From assembly GCF_017254865.1 (NCBI RefSeq), contig NZ_JAFKCV010000002.1, positions 229,837-293,836 on the forward strand: a DNA stretch of 64,000 bases, in the 5' to 3' direction. Below, piece by piece: positions 42,300 to 52,950 of this stretch (the stretch's first letter is position 1; every line of letters starts with the position of its first letter). The translations under genes were made by a program, and so were the position numbers. The stretch is from Bowmanella dokdonensis. GTDB taxonomy: Bacteria > Pseudomonadota > Gammaproteobacteria > Enterobacterales > Alteromonadaceae. The notes beneath the pieces were generated by a model. It did not search any database. It was not told the origin of the DNA and was given only the letters and a program-made list of their open reading frames with translations.

Positions 42300-42928
42300 T
42301 AGTGATTCAAACTGCCGGTCTGCACCTGGCGCTGATCATCCAGTTCATATCCTTGTGGCAGACTGAACTCAAATAACGCCGGGGATAAGTCGGGATTCTG
42401 CTGTATCTGAGAAAACGTCAGTTCGCTGGTCTGTTGCTGTCTGTCCAGCATAGTCAATGCCACCAGCTTGTCTGCGTCAAATGTCAGGATCAGGCTGGCT
42501 ATCTGGCTGCTGTCTGACTTGGCAGTGATTTGATAACGGCCGTTAAGCCGGCTGACTTCAAAATCCTGCCAGTGGTGACTGTCTGGTTCAGCCAGCAGGA
42601 TAAGAGGGTTGTTCTGCACAGCCGATTGCTGGTCTATGGCGATGGCCTGTTCCACGAAGGGATCCAGATGCCAGACCGTCTGCCCGTCGGCAATCAGAAT
42701 ATTGTTATCGGGAGCATAGAGTTCCCAACGCAACTTGTTCGGTTGTTGCAATTGCAAACGGCCCTGCCCCTGTTGCACTGTCTCCCCCTGTCCATCGGTG
42801 ACCCGCTGGCTGAACTCGGCCTGGTAACTGTGCAGATTGTTCAGCCGGGCCTTAAGACTCTCCGCAGCTTCATTGGCCGTGGCCTGGAGCCCTAACAGAC
42901 ATAATCCGATCAGAAAATATTTTTTCAT
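42299..42928 (-). CDS. lolA: Outer-membrane lipoprotein carrier protein LolA
   Basis: 209 residues: signal peptide ([21 protein letters not shown]) and the half-barrel that ferries lipoproteins through the periplasm ([42 protein letters not shown]). Length fits the family (E. coli 203). Directly coupled to rarA. Confidence 0.94.
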   Translation of the reverse strand: MKKYFLIGLCLLGLQATANEAAESLKARLNNLHSYQAEFSQRVTDGQGETVQQGQGRLQLQQPNKLRWELYAPDNNILIADGQTVWHLDPFVEQAIAIDQQSAVQNNPLILLAEPDSHHWQDFEVSRLNGRYQITAKSDSSQIASLILTFDADKLVALTMLDRQQQTSELTFSQIQQNPDLSPALFEFSLPQGYELDDQRQVQTGSLNH

Positions 42929-43034
42929 AGCACTCTTTTAAAATTAAACTCTGTCCGTAGTCTGCCCGACCAGGCTGACCTTAAACTGAACAGCTGGCGT
43001 TTTCTGGCCAATGAACGCTGTCAACTGACCTCAT

Positions 43035-45419
43035 TCACACTGGCGGTGGCGCCAATACTTCCCGGTTACCGTTGTGGCCCTGGGCACTGACGACCCCGCT
43101 CATTTCCATTTGCTCAACAATCCTCGCTGCCCGGTTATAACCGATGCGGAACTGGCGCTGCACACTGGACACGGACGCCCGTCGGCTCTGGGTAACAAAG
43201 GAAACCGCCTCGTCATATAAAGGATCGGCCTCTGCATCATCCCCTTCGGCCTGTTCCCCGGGCAACAACACCTCGGTGCTGCCTTCGCCGCTTAAGATCT
43301 CATCGATATAATTGGGTTTACCGCGCTTCTGCCAGTCGGCCACCACCGCGTGTACTTCATGATCATCCACAAAAGCGCCGTGCACCCGGGTTGGTACACC
43401 GGTTCCGGGCGGCAGGTAAAGCATGTCCCCCTGACCAAGGAGGGCCTCGGCCCCCTGCTGATCCAGAATAGTTCTGGAGTCGATTTTCGATGACACCTGA
43501 AAGGCAATGCGGGTGGGGATATTGGCTTTAATGAGGCCGGTAATCACATCCACGGACGGGCGCTGGGTAGCCAGAATCAGGTGGATACCGGCAGCCCTGG
43601 CTTTTTGCGCAATACGGGCAATCAATTCCTCAACTTTCTTGCCGACTATCATCATCATGTCGGCAAATTCATCCACTACCACCACGATACTGGGCAGCTT
43701 TTCCAGATCCGGCGCTTCTGGCTCCATGCTCTGTTCGGACTTCCACAGAGGATCCTTGATGGGCTGGCCGGCCTCAATCGCTTCTTTAATCTTAAGGTTG
43801 TAGCCTTTAAGGTTCCTGACGCCCAGGGCCGACATCAAACGATAACGACGCTCCATCTCCCCCACACACCAGCGCAGTGCGTTAGCGGCCTCCTTCATGT
43901 CGGTGACCACCTCGGCCAGCAAATGGGGAATGCCTTCATAAACAGACAGCTCCAGCATCTTAGGATCGATCATGATCAGGCGTACGTCTTCGGGGGTGGA
44001 TTTATACAACAGACTGAGGATCATGACGTTAACCCCCACCGATTTGCCCGACCCCGTGGTGCCGGCCACCAGCAAATGGGGCATCCTGGCCAGATCCACC
44101 ACCACCGGCTTCCCTGCTATATCCTTACCCAGCACCATGGTCAGGTGGGAGCCGGAATTCTGGAAAGCATCGCATTCAATAACTTCGGATAACCTGACCA
44201 TTTCCCGGTGCTTATTGGGCAACTCCAGACCGATAACCGATTTGCCGGGAATGACCTCGACTACCCGTACTGATATAGCCGACATGGCGCGGGCCAAATC
44301 CTTGGACAGGGTGGAGATTTTTGCCACCTTTACACCTGGGGCCAAGTCCAGTTCAAAACGGGTAATCACAGGTCCGGGATAGACGCCGACCACACGGGCT
44401 TCAATACTGAAATCCGCCAGTTTGGCTTCCACCAGCCGCGAGGCTTCCTCCAGCTCTTCCTGGGTGATGGGGTTCTTCACCTTATCCGGTCTGTCCAGCA
44501 GATTGACCGACGGCATTACCCCCTCGACCTTCATATCTTCTTCCAGCTCAGACAGGGTTTTATGTCTGGGCTTGCTGTTTCTTGCTTTGTCAGGGTGGGG
44601 TTCTGGTTTGAGGTCTTTTTTGCTTTCGGCGGCTTTTCTGAGCACAGCAGGCTCGTCCAGAGAAAGTCCGGCATCCTCTTCATCTGCGCCAAAATGGAAA
44701 ACCGGCTCCACTGCAGGTTCACGTCTGGATGCAACTGGCTGGCTGGGAGGGTTCTCACTGTCTGACTTCATCCGGTCCTTACCCATGGAGGAAAACACCG
44801 GTTTAGGCAACTGCAGGCTCTGCACCCGGGTCGGCAGTGCAGCCGTACCTTTGGCCAGACGGATACTCAGAGCACCCAGGGTATCTATCATGGCCAGCCA
44901 GGAAATCCCCGTCATCAGGGTAAAGCCTGTACAGAAGAAACAGAGCAACAGCAGGATAGTGCCGGCCAGATTGAAATAAGGCAGCAGCTTGCCACTGATC
45001 GCATCACCGACAAACCCGCCGGCAGAGAAGATAAACAGGTCATCGAAATTCAGGCTGGCCAGGCCGGTGGCCCCTACCATCAACAACACAAAGCCAATCA
45101 ATCGCAGGCCGATGGTCAGATAATCCAGCTCCAGCAAATGCCGGGTCTGCTGAAACAAAAACCAGCCCAGCAAGGCAGCACCAAAGGGAAACAGATAGGC
45201 GATATAACCGAAAGTATTCAGCAAAATATCGGAAAACCAGGCGCCGATAGGGCCGGCAGCATTATGCACTTCCTCACGCAAGCCAGCCTGGCTCCAACTG
45301 GGATCGGCCGGGTCAAAAGAGGCCAGGGCCAACAACAGAAACAGCGCGAAGGCACTGCACACTATCATGCCCACTTCCATAATCCGTTGGATACCCGAGA
45401 GTCGCGCCATAAAAATCAT
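43035..45419 (-). CDS. ftsK: DNA translocase FtsK (short linker)
   Basis: 794 residues, against 1329 in E. coli. N-terminal domain with four membrane helices (about 15-180) for septum anchoring, a short charged linker (about 205-300), then the motor: Walker [17 protein letters not shown] at about 449-456, Walker [15 protein letters not shown], and the C-terminal winged-helix gamma domain that reads KOPS ([25 protein letters not shown]). The shorter linker is usual outside enterics. Two possible ATGs (45419, 45410) differ by three residues. Downstream of lrp, same strand. Confidence 0.95.
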   Translation of the reverse strand: MIFMARLSGIQRIMEVGMIVCSAFALFLLLALASFDPADPSWSQAGLREEVHNAAGPIGAWFSDILLNTFGYIAYLFPFGAALLGWFLFQQTRHLLELDYLTIGLRLIGFVLLMVGATGLASLNFDDLFIFSAGGFVGDAISGKLLPYFNLAGTILLLLCFFCTGFTLMTGISWLAMIDTLGALSIRLAKGTAALPTRVQSLQLPKPVFSSMGKDRMKSDSENPPSQPVASRREPAVEPVFHFGADEEDAGLSLDEPAVLRKAAESKKDLKPEPHPDKARNSKPRHKTLSELEEDMKVEGVMPSVNLLDRPDKVKNPITQEELEEASRLVEAKLADFSIEARVVGVYPGPVITRFELDLAPGVKVAKISTLSKDLARAMSAISVRVVEVIPGKSVIGLELPNKHREMVRLSEVIECDAFQNSGSHLTMVLGKDIAGKPVVVDLARMPHLLVAGTTGSGKSVGVNVMILSLLYKSTPEDVRLIMIDPKMLELSVYEGIPHLLAEVVTDMKEAANALRWCVGEMERRYRLMSALGVRNLKGYNLKIKEAIEAGQPIKDPLWKSEQSMEPEAPDLEKLPSIVVVVDEFADMMMIVGKKVEELIARIAQKARAAGIHLILATQRPSVDVITGLIKANIPTRIAFQVSSKIDSRTILDQQGAEALLGQGDMLYLPPGTGVPTRVHGAFVDDHEVHAVVADWQKRGKPNYIDEILSGEGSTEVLLPGEQAEGDDAEADPLYDEAVSFVTQSRRASVSSVQRQFRIGYNRAARIVEQMEMSGVVSAQGHNGNREVLAPPPV

Positions 45420-45572
45420 TGTTATTCTAGTAGTTCAAACCGCCCCCAAAGATACCAGCCAGGCGGTGAAAATCCTAGCTTCTCGGTCCATAAAGCCTGG
45501 TTTAATTCACAGTGGTTTTTATCTTTGCCGATTTATTGCACAGAAACTCCAGCGCCCCTTGTCAGCGGTCAC

Positions 45573-46058
45573 TTATTTAAGATTAATCTTAATAGCGCCG
45601 GTGTGTTTAACCTCTTCCATCACCACATAGGTTCGGGACTCGCTCACTCCCGGCAGGCCGAGCAGTGTGTCCCCCAGCAGCTTCCGATAGCTTGACATGT
45701 CGGCGACCCGGGCCTTGAGCAGAAAATCAAAATCCCCTGCCACCAGATGGCATTCCTGGATATCATCCAGCTTTCGCACCGCAGCAGAAAACTCTGCGAA
45801 GATATCCGTAGAGGTCTTGGTCAGGGTGATCTCGACAAATACCAGCATGGCGGCACCCAGCTTGTTAGGATCCACCTTGGCATGATAGCCGATGACGTAG
45901 CCCTGTTGCTCCAGTCTGCGCACTCTCTCTAAGCATGGCGTGGGGCTTAGTCCCACCCTTCTGGACAGTTCCACATTGGATATTCTTCCGTCTTTTTGCA
46001 ACTCAACCAGTATATTGCGGTCGATTCTGTCCAGATGTTTGGGGGTTTTAACCAGCAT
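45573..46058 (-). CDS. lrp: Leucine-responsive regulatory protein
   Basis: 161 residues, AsnC/Lrp family. HTH (DRIDRNILVELQKDGRISNVELSRRVGLSPTPCLERVRRLEQQGY) and RAM ligand domain (ECHLVAGDFDFLLKARVADMSSYRKLLG). It is very close to E. coli Lrp. Divergent from ald, with a 130-bp intergenic region, the common arrangement for Lrp control of alanine dehydrogenase. Confidence 0.96.
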   Translation of the reverse strand: MLVKTPKHLDRIDRNILVELQKDGRISNVELSRRVGLSPTPCLERVRRLEQQGYVIGYHAKVDPNKLGAAMLVFVEITLTKTSTDIFAEFSAAVRKLDDIQECHLVAGDFDFLLKARVADMSSYRKLLGDTLLGLPGVSESRTYVVMEEVKHTGAIKINLK

Positions 46059-46142
46059 GGATTCATCTGCTTATCATTTCTTTTTCAGCATTATATCCTG
46101 CCATCGAAGATTCTTCAGCACACTCTTCTAATAATCTTCCCC

Positions 46143-46148
46143 TATACT
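46143..46148 (+). promoter_or_regulatory. Candidate -10 box for ald
   Basis: TATACT about 40 bp before the ald start, without a good -35 box. A weak -35 would suit activation by the divergently encoded Lrp; inference only. Confidence 0.3.
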
Positions 46149-46188
46149 TCGCGTTTTACAAAAAACCACTAGTAAAGGTGATGTGAAC

Positions 46189-47319
46189 ATGTTGATCGGT
46201 GTACCCAAAGAAATTAAAAACCATGAATACCGTGTTGGCCTGACCCCTGCTGCGGTCAAGGAGTTTGTTACCCACGGTCACCAGGTAATAGTGCAGAAAG
46301 ATGCAGGTACCTCCATTGGTTTTACGGATGACCAGTATGAAGCGGCCGGAGCCAGCATCAGCCACGACGCCGACAGTATCTTTGCCAAGGCTGAAATGAT
46401 CGTTAAGGTTAAAGAGCCGCAGCCCAATGAGTGCAAAATGCTCAGCAAGGGCCAGACCCTCTACACTTATCTGCACCTGGCGCCTGACCCGACCCAAACC
46501 GAACTGCTGGTTGCTTCAGGCGCCACCTGTATTGCCTATGAGACGGTCACCGATGCCCGCAACGGATTGCCTTTACTCGCCCCCATGTCAGAAGTGGCTG
46601 GCCGCATGTCCATCCAGGCCGGTGCCCATTATCTTGAAAAAGCCCATGGCGGCAGCGGTACACTTTTGGGTGGCGTCCCCGGCGTTGCCCCCGGCAAGGT
46701 GCTTATCGTTGGTGGTGGTGTGGTTGGTACCAATGCAGCCAAGATGGCTCTGGGTTTGGGAGCCGATGTGACCATAGTGGATCGTTCCCTGACGCGCCTG
46801 CGCGAGCTGGACGATATTTTCCGTGGCCAGGTCAAAACCGTCTTCTCCACCGTGGACGCCATAGAATATTACTCAGCCAAGGCGGATCTGGTGGTTGGTG
46901 CCGTACTCATACCAGGTGCGGCGGCACCCAAGTTACTGACCGCCGAGCATATCCGCAGCATGAAGGAAGGGTCGGTTATCGTCGATGTGGCCATCGATCA
47001 GGGTGGCTGCTTTGAAACAGCCCGCGCCACCACACACCAGGATCCGGTTTATGTGGTCGATGGGGTTGTACACTACTGCGTGGCAAACATGCCCGGCGGT
47101 GTGGCCCGTACTTCCACCATGGCGTTGAATAACGCTACCCTGCCCTTCGGTCTGGCCCTGGCCAACAAAGGACCGAAGAAAGCCATGCTGGACGATGTAC
47201 ACCTGCTTAACGGTCTGAACGTGCATGAAGGCAAAGTCACCTACAAGGCCGTGGTGGATGCTCTGGGTGAGAAGCTGGGTCTGACCTACACGGATGCCCG
47301 GACCGCCCTGGGTGCCTGA
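46189..47319 (+). CDS. ald: Alanine dehydrogenase
   Basis: 376 residues. Converts L-alanine + NAD+ to pyruvate + ammonia and back. [23 protein letters not shown], the catalytic YLHLAPD (His) and NAD loop [20 protein letters not shown] are present. I chose the ATG at 46189, with AAGGTG upstream, rather than the GTG two codons before. A terminator follows at once. Confidence 0.96.
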   Translation: MLIGVPKEIKNHEYRVGLTPAAVKEFVTHGHQVIVQKDAGTSIGFTDDQYEAAGASISHDADSIFAKAEMIVKVKEPQPNECKMLSKGQTLYTYLHLAPDPTQTELLVASGATCIAYETVTDARNGLPLLAPMSEVAGRMSIQAGAHYLEKAHGGSGTLLGGVPGVAPGKVLIVGGGVVGTNAAKMALGLGADVTIVDRSLTRLRELDDIFRGQVKTVFSTVDAIEYYSAKADLVVGAVLIPGAAAPKLLTAEHIRSMKEGSVIVDVAIDQGGCFETARATTHQDPVYVVDGVVHYCVANMPGGVARTSTMALNNATLPFGLALANKGPKKAMLDDVHLLNGLNVHEGKVTYKAVVDALGEKLGLTYTDARTALGA

Positions 47320-47335
47320 TTTCAGGCGAGTGATT

Positions 47336-47363
47336 GAAAAAGCGCCCTAGGGGGCGCTTTTTT
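47336..47363 (+). terminator. Terminator after ald
   Basis: AAAAAGCGCCC / GGGCGCTTTTTT with a TAGG loop. Confidence 0.93.
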
Positions 47364-47559
47364 GTCTGACTAACAGATGCTGGCTTGACGGTTCCCCTCT
47401 CCAAGGTAACGGGTGAGAAATGGGCATTGCGTACTTTCCCCTGTTCTTTCAAATAGGCTAAATTCGACTGGCCTCCCACAGTGCTGGAAGAAAGCTATCA
47501 CTGTATGGACTGGCCGGCAGGCCTATTAAGTAATGAAACCTCTCAATTCAGGACTCTAC

Positions 47560-47841
47560 ATGCCCAGACTGGCCGCCGCGTTGCATATTCTGGTAAAAAC
47601 TGAGCAGGAATGCCGCGCACTGAAACAACAAATTGAGCAAGGTGCCAGTTTTCAACACCTGGCCAAAAAGCACTCGATCTGTCCGTCTGGAAAGCGCGGC
47701 GGGGACCTCGGTGAATTCAGACAGGGCGAGATGGCACCAGCATTTGACAAAGCGGTGTTCAAGGGGCCGGAATTGCAGATCCAGGGACCGGTGAAAACCC
47801 GGTTTGGTTACCACCTGATCAAAGTACTGTACAGACGGTAA
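47560..47841 (+). CDS. ppiC: Peptidyl-prolyl cis-trans isomerase, parvulin type (PpiC)
   Basis: 93 residues, same length as E. coli PpiC, cytoplasmic with no signal. [47 protein letters not shown] and [12 protein letters not shown] are almost identical to the E. coli protein. The start MPRLAAALH is chosen by that comparison. The 244-bp gap that follows shows nothing besides the EF-hand gene terminator. Confidence 0.94.
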   Translation: MPRLAAALHILVKTEQECRALKQQIEQGASFQHLAKKHSICPSGKRGGDLGEFRQGEMAPAFDKAVFKGPELQIQGPVKTRFGYHLIKVLYRR

Positions 47842-48035
47842 TCTGATACCCTCCTCTTACTTCCTGGCTATACTGCGCTGGACAGCAAGACGCAGGAACA
47901 GCCCGGAGGCCGCATTGACTTTATACAGCCTTAATCTTCCCATCATCTGTTTGTAACCGGGGTTGTCGAAAGGCAGGACCCAGTAACTCTATAGCCTCGG
48001 AGTAACTTATCCGCAGTGTCTGCAAGCCACCAACT

Positions 48036-48060
48036 AAAAAGGCGCCCATCAGGACGCCTT
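48036..48060 (-). terminator. Terminator after the EF-hand gene
   Basis: GGCGTCC / GGGCGCC stem with one G-T pair, loop TGAT, then TTTTT on the minus strand. Confidence 0.8.
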
Positions 48061-48085
48061 CTGTGCGTTTGCAAAACAAATTTAC

Positions 48086-48331
48086 TCAGTATTCCCACCA
48101 ACCCTGTTGCCACCAGATGAGAAACTCAGCGAAATCAATATGGCCGTCCTGATTTTTATCAATTAGGTCAAAAGCCTCTTCCACCACCTTGACCTTGGTC
48201 TTTGGCGAAAGCACTGTGAGTAGCTCAATAAACTCACCCAAATCGATCATGCCGTTGTTATCGCTGTCAAAAAAATCGAACTCTTTACGGATTTCGGCTA
48301 TCTGGCTGTCATTCAATGCCTGTTCAGACAT
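48086..48331 (-). CDS. EF-hand calcium-binding protein, two-hand
   Basis: 81 residues with two complete EF-hand loops: DSDNNGMIDLGE (22-33) and DKNQDGHIDFAE (58-69), each with acid residues at positions 1, 3, 5, 9 and 12 conserved or replaced by Asn. It has no signal peptide and a Trp-rich C-terminus (WWQQGWWEY). This is the calmodulin-half type, probably a cytosolic Ca2+ buffer or sensor; the partner is unknown. AAGGAAG precedes the ATG. It is 96 bp downstream of trhO on the same strand. Confidence 0.9.
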   Translation of the reverse strand: MSEQALNDSQIAEIRKEFDFFDSDNNGMIDLGEFIELLTVLSPKTKVKVVEEAFDLIDKNQDGHIDFAEFLIWWQQGWWEY

Positions 48332-48427
48332 GTTACTTCCTTTTCGTACAGATTATCTCTGTCGGTAGTTTACTGAAACTTGCGAAGCCGCAACAGTCAC
48401 AGAGGGTATTTTTACAGGTCCCGGCTG

Positions 48428-49435
48428 TTATTTGGTCTTGGCTGTGTTGTTATTCCTGGTTGCCAGAGCCCTGGCCCGCCTTTCCTCAGCCTTCTGCCTG
48501 CGTCTTTGCTCCATGGCGATACGCGCCTCGGCACCCACATGCTCTTCGTCGCGCTGGCGGGCCAGGTTAACCTGCTTCTCCCGTTCACGAAAACGGGCCA
48601 ACTGCTCTTCGCTGTGCTTGCCGTGGCACTTGGGGCAACTGACTCCCCTCTCATATTTGTCACTCTGCTTGTCTTGTTCCGTAATAGGCAACCGGCAGGC
48701 ATAACACTGATCATAATGACTGCGCTCAAGGTCATGATTTACCGCCACCCGGTTATCGAACACGAAACAATCGCCCTGCCACAGACTTTGCTCTTTGGGC
48801 ATTTCCTCAAGGTATTTGAGAATACCGCCTTCCAGATGATAAACCTCCTCGAACCCCTGCTCTTTGAGATAGGCGGTGGACTTTTCACAGCGAATGCCGC
48901 CGGTACAGAACATGGCGACCTTCTTGTGTTTAGCCGGATCCAGATTGTTCCTTACATAGCGGGGAAAGTCGCGGAAAGACTCAGTATTGGGATTCACGGC
49001 GTTCTGGAATGTGCCAATCTCGATTTCATAGTCATTGCGTGTATCGATCAGCAGCACTTCGGGATCCGAAATCAGTTGATTCCAGTTGACCGCGTTGACA
49101 TAGGTGCCCACAGTACGACGCGGATCGATCCCTTCCACCCCCATGGTCACGATCTCTTTTTTCAGTTTGACCTTGGTGCGATGGAATGGCTGCTCCTGGT
49201 CATAGGATTCTTTGTAACTAATGGGATTAAGTCTTTGATCGGCGTTCAGCCAACCGAGCAGATTATCAATAGCCTGACGACTGCCAGAGACGGTGCCGTT
49301 AATCCCCTCATGGGCGAGCAGCAAGGTCCCTTTTATGCCCTGTCCTTCCATAAATTCAGACAGGGGTCGGCGAAGCTCCTGATAATTTTCCAGGGTAACG
49401 AATTTGTATAGCGCACAGACTACATACTTGGACAT
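48428..49435 (-). CDS. trhO: tRNA uridine(34) hydroxylase TrhO (rhodanese family)
   Basis: 335 residues (E. coli YceA 350). N-terminal domain ([14 protein letters not shown]), rhodanese domain with active Cys in [12 protein letters not shown] (about 180), C-terminal Cys-rich zinc motif ([26 protein letters not shown]) and a basic coiled tail. Makes 5-hydroxyuridine at tRNA position 34, the first step of cmo5U synthesis; cmoM in this window acts later in the same pathway. A 343-codon antisense frame is present but not supported. Confidence 0.94.
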   Translation of the reverse strand: MSKYVVCALYKFVTLENYQELRRPLSEFMEGQGIKGTLLLAHEGINGTVSGSRQAIDNLLGWLNADQRLNPISYKESYDQEQPFHRTKVKLKKEIVTMGVEGIDPRRTVGTYVNAVNWNQLISDPEVLLIDTRNDYEIEIGTFQNAVNPNTESFRDFPRYVRNNLDPAKHKKVAMFCTGGIRCEKSTAYLKEQGFEEVYHLEGGILKYLEEMPKEQSLWQGDCFVFDNRVAVNHDLERSHYDQCYACRLPITEQDKQSDKYERGVSCPKCHGKHSEEQLARFREREKQVNLARQRDEEHVGAEARIAMEQRRRQKAEERRARALATRNNNTAKTK

Positions 49436-49535
49436 TACATATACCTCTTAAGCACACTGGAACGTAAAACCAGCGCCTAATGACACCGGGCCGGTACCGA
49501 CCCGAAACCGGCGGGCATTTTACTGCAACAGGTCC

Positions 49536-49561
49536 AAAAAATTAAGGGCTTTGCCAAGCCC
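49536..49561 (-). terminator. Terminator after tatD
   Basis: GGGCTT / AAGCCC, loop GGCA, then TTAATTTTTT on the minus strand; ends the fab-tatD block. Confidence 0.8.
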
Positions 49562-49618
49562 CGTTGAGATCGGCCGGGTAGAGCATCCTGCCGGCTTTGT
49601 GGGCGCCTGACGTTACTG

Positions 49619-50395
49619 CTACTCAGTCGCTCTGCAGTGGTCAAATAAGGTATAGAAATTATCAGTGGTCACTTGCGCCAGCCTTTGCAATGGAATCTCC
49701 TTTAAATCGGCAATAAACTGGGCCACATCGGTGACATAGGCCGGTTCATTGGGTTGTCCCCTGTGCGGGACCGGTGCCAGCCAGGGGCTGTCCGTTTCAA
49801 TCAGCAGTCTGTCCAGCGGCAGTTCTCTGACCACCTGTTGCAGTTCTTTGGCTCCGTTGAAGGTCACGATCCCCGAGATGGAAATATAAAAATCCATTTC
49901 AATGGCGGCCCTTGCCATCTCCAGGCTCTCGGTGAAACAGTGTAAAACCCCTCTGGTATGGCTCGCCTTATGGGCTTTTAACAGGGCAATGGTGTCTTCC
50001 CTGGCGTCCCTGGTATGAATAATCAGCGGCTTATTCAGCTCATTGGCTACCCTGATGTGATCAATAAAGGATTGTTGCTGTAACTCTCGGGTTTCAGCGC
50101 TGTAGTAGTAATCCAGGCCGGTCTCGCCAATAGCCACCACTTCTGGACGGCTGGCTTTTTGCAGCAACTCGTCATAACTGCAAACATCGTCCTGGTGCAA
50201 TGGATGTACGCCGCAAGAGACCGAAACATCGTCGAAGCCTTTGACCGCCTCATACATGGAGTCGAATTCGCGCACGGAAACGCAGACACAGAGGAAATGT
50301 TCAACCCCCCTTTGCCTGGCTCGTTCCACTAATTCATTCAATTCTTCGGGATTTTTATCCAGCCTGTCCAGATGACAGTGTGAATCGACAAACAA
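49619..50395 (-). CDS. TatD family metal-dependent hydrolase (YcfH)
   Basis: 258 residues, TIM-barrel amidohydrolase: DSHCHLDRLDKN with the HxH ligands, GETGLDYYYS, ETDSPWLAPVPHRGQPNEP. Members are DNases or D-aminoacyl-tRNA deacylase-like; E. coli ycfH is in the same place after holB. It starts 3 bp after the holB stop. No PilZ gene lies between holB and tatD as in some gammaproteobacteria. Confidence 0.92.
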   Translation of the reverse strand: MFVDSHCHLDRLDKNPEELNELVERARQRGVEHFLCVCVSVREFDSMYEAVKGFDDVSVSCGVHPLHQDDVCSYDELLQKASRPEVVAIGETGLDYYYSAETRELQQQSFIDHIRVANELNKPLIIHTRDAREDTIALLKAHKASHTRGVLHCFTESLEMARAAIEMDFYISISGIVTFNGAKELQQVVRELPLDRLLIETDSPWLAPVPHRGQPNEPAYVTDVAQFIADLKEIPLQRLAQVTTDNFYTLFDHCRATE

Positions 50396-50398
50396 AGA

Positions 50399-51298
50399 TT
50401 ACTCCTGCGCTTCTTCTAGCTGCTGAATGGGGCCGAGTAGCTGGGCCAGCAGCAGGATTTTGTTCAATCCGGGATTGCTCACATACCGCCCGGCACCGAG
50501 AGCTTCATGACTCAGTGCCCATAACTGGTCGACATTGTAACGGCCCTGCTGAATACTGGCCACAAGCCAGTGCTGCAGCCAGGCGATCAGCCTGGCGGGT
50601 TGCTCCTGCCACTGTGTTGCCATTTGCAGGGCATCCAGTTGACCCAGTGTGAGTTGCTCCAACTGCTGATTGAACCTGGCATAGCTAAGTTCAGGTTCCT
50701 CCCTGAGCAACATGCTGAGCCTCAGGGGCGAAGCGGCGTAAAGGCTTAGCAACTCAGGCTCTATCGGGCCTGCATGTTCAGCAGACAACCATTGCCGGGT
50801 TTGTTCCTGACTGGGCCTGGGCAGCGTAAGCTTTTCACAGCGGCTGAGGATTGTCGGCAACAAACGCTGAGGGCGGGCGGTGGTGAGCAGGATATAGGTC
50901 TGATCAGTCGGTTCTTCCAGGGTCTTGAGCAGCGCATTGGCGGCGGATTCCGTCATGCTGTCCGCTTGGTGAATAATCAGCACTTTGGCACCGGAGAGCT
51001 GGGCCTTGGACGACAGTTTTTCAATGGCATCGCGGATCTCGTCCACACCGATCTGCTTGTCACTTTGGACTTGATAAAAATCCGGGTGCGAGCCGGCCCT
51101 GAACAACTGACAGGCCTGGCACTGACCACAGATCTTTTCATTGGCTTGCCGGCAGAGCAGATGAGCGCCAATTTCCCGCGTAAGTTCTGCCTTGCCCAGC
51201 CCCTGGGGACCAATCAACAGTAGGCCATGATGCAAGCGGCCGGATTGTATCCGCTGGGTTAACTGGGAAAACAGCCTTCCAAACCAGGGATAAATCAT
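50399..51298 (-). CDS. holB: DNA polymerase III subunit delta'
   Basis: 299 residues (E. coli 334). Clamp loader subunit: [18 protein letters not shown], zinc ligands [36 protein letters not shown] and [20 protein letters not shown]. It overlaps tmk by 4 bp. The C-terminal domain is shorter than in E. coli. Confidence 0.94.
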   Translation of the reverse strand: MIYPWFGRLFSQLTQRIQSGRLHHGLLLIGPQGLGKAELTREIGAHLLCRQANEKICGQCQACQLFRAGSHPDFYQVQSDKQIGVDEIRDAIEKLSSKAQLSGAKVLIIHQADSMTESAANALLKTLEEPTDQTYILLTTARPQRLLPTILSRCEKLTLPRPSQEQTRQWLSAEHAGPIEPELLSLYAASPLRLSMLLREEPELSYARFNQQLEQLTLGQLDALQMATQWQEQPARLIAWLQHWLVASIQQGRYNVDQLWALSHEALGAGRYVSNPGLNKILLLAQLLGPIQQLEEAQE

Positions 51299-51912
51299 GA
51301 CAGGTATCGCGCCATGGCCATCCTGATACTGGCATGTACCTGTTCTATGGGCTGCATGGCATCTATTATCTGGATGTCTGGCTCCCTGGAAGCCAGTTGC
51401 AGGTACCTGGCCCGGGTCCGCTCAAAGAAAGCCAGTCCGGACTGCTCTATACGATCCAGCTCTCCCCTGCCCCTGGCCCGCTCGAGACCGACCTGTGGCT
51501 CAACATCCAGATACAGGGTCAGGTCCGGCTCGAAGCCTTTGAGACTGATAGTTCTAAGGCTTTCTATCATCTGATGATCTATCTGCCGTCCCCCTCCCTG
51601 ATAGGCCCGGGAAGAAAGGTCGTGCCTGTCCCCCAGAACCCAGGTTCCCTGAGCCAGAGCCGGCTTAATCACATTCTCCAGCAACTGTACCCGGGCCGCA
51701 TACATCAGCAGCAGTTCGGCTTCCACCGTTACCCGCTCCTGCCAGTCATGTTTGACACAGTCGCGAATGGCTTCGGCCATCGGCGTGCCGCCGGGTTCCC
51801 GGGTGCAAATCAGTGGGTGTCCGGCACCTTCGATACATTCCCTGACCAACTGGATGGCTGAACTCTTACCTGCCCCTTCAAGGCCTTCGATTACTATAAA
51901 TTTGCCAGACAT
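51295..51912 (-). CDS. tmk: Thymidylate kinase
   Basis: 205 residues, phosphorylates dTMP to dTDP. P-loop [11 protein letters not shown] near the N-terminus, [15 protein letters not shown], and a LID with [12 protein letters not shown]. The start [10 protein letters not shown] has AGGAACCC upstream; an in-frame ATG 15 codons further out is less likely. Confidence 0.95.
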   Translation of the reverse strand: MSGKFIVIEGLEGAGKSSAIQLVRECIEGAGHPLICTREPGGTPMAEAIRDCVKHDWQERVTVEAELLLMYAARVQLLENVIKPALAQGTWVLGDRHDLSSRAYQGGGRQIDHQMIESLRTISLKGFEPDLTLYLDVEPQVGLERARGRGELDRIEQSGLAFFERTRARYLQLASREPDIQIIDAMQPIEQVHASIRMAMARYLS

Positions 51913-51960
51913 GGGTTCCTGATCCGTCCGGGCGACTCGCAACCTGTCACCCGTCATGTG

Positions 51961-52950
51961 TTACTTCTTCAACTGATATTGTCGCACTGCCGCGTTGTGA
52001 TCGGCAAGGCTACTGGAAAACACATGGCTGCCATCATTACGTGACACGAAATAGAGTTCATCCGTATCCAGCGGATTCAGCACCGCGTCTATTGCCGCTC
52101 CACTGACCATACTGATGGGTGTCGGCGGTAACCCCTTTATCACATAGGTGTTATAAGGCGTGGGCGTCTTCAGATCGCCACGCCGTATATTGCCGTCAAA
52201 TGCCTCCCCCATGCCGTAAATCACAGTGGGGTCGGTTTGCAGCCGCATGTTGCGCTCCAGGCGATTAACGAATACTGCCGCTATTCTGGGCCGTTCTTCA
52301 GCCAAACCTGTTTCCTTTTCAACAATGGACGCCAGTATCAGGGCTTCATAAGGGTTTTCATAAGGCAGCCCCACTTTTCGTTGCTGCCACTTCTCCTGTA
52401 AAAAGGTCTGCATGCGCTCATAGGCCTGGACGACGATAATTTCTGCATTGGTCCCGGCCGTAAAGTGGTAGGTGTCTGGCATCAGCCAGCCCTCGAGGCT
52501 TTCTCCCGGGGGGGCGAGATAGGCCACAAAATCATCATTCAGGGAGTCTGCGCGCAGATAAGGATGTGCCTGCATCTGTGCCCTCCAGTCCTGCCAACGC
52601 AGTCCCTCCACCAGGCGAATCTCGAACAGTTTCTCCCGACCGCTCGACAGCAGCGACAAAGTATCCCGCAGGCTCATGCCGGGACGGAACTCGTAAGTCC
52701 CGGCTTTGACATCGGACAGACCGGGTGACAGCCTGAGCAACACCTTTCCTGGCCATTGTGAGTCAATCAGACCCTGTTGTTGCAATTTGTGCAGAAAATG
52801 ATGTGCATATTGGCCCTTTTCCAGGGTAAAGAGGGTGGCTCCTGTCAGAGCCAGGGGCTGTTCCACCTGGAAAGTCCAGTATCGGTAGGAGCCATAGCCG
52901 GCGATTAGCATCACCAGCAATCCGGCCATAATCAGTTTTGTCCGGGTCAC
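51961..52950 (-). CDS. mltG: Endolytic murein transglycosylase MltG
   Basis: 329 residues (E. coli YceG 340). One N-terminal membrane helix (MTRTKLIMAGLLVMLIAGYGSYRYW), LysM-like subdomain, and catalytic Glu in LILASIVEKETGLAEERP; PYNTYVIKGLPPTPISMVSGAAIDAVLNP follows. Cuts nascent glycan strands. It overlaps the pabC stop by 4 bp. Confidence 0.95.
   Translation of the reverse strand: MTRTKLIMAGLLVMLIAGYGSYRYWTFQVEQPLALTGATLFTLEKGQYAHHFLHKLQQQGLIDSQWPGKVLLRLSPGLSDVKAGTYEFRPGMSLRDTLSLLSSGREKLFEIRLVEGLRWQDWRAQMQAHPYLRADSLNDDFVAYLAPPGESLEGWLMPDTYHFTAGTNAEIIVVQAYERMQTFLQEKWQQRKVGLPYENPYEALILASIVEKETGLAEERPRIAAVFVNRLERNMRLQTDPTVIYGMGEAFDGNIRRGDLKTPTPYNTYVIKGLPPTPISMVSGAAIDAVLNPLDTDELYFVSRNDGSHVFSSSLADHNAAVRQYQLKK

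Noticed and set aside
48380-49411. 343-codon frame antisense to trhO
   Set aside because: It mirrors trhO codons; hydrophobic low-information sequence with no family signature.
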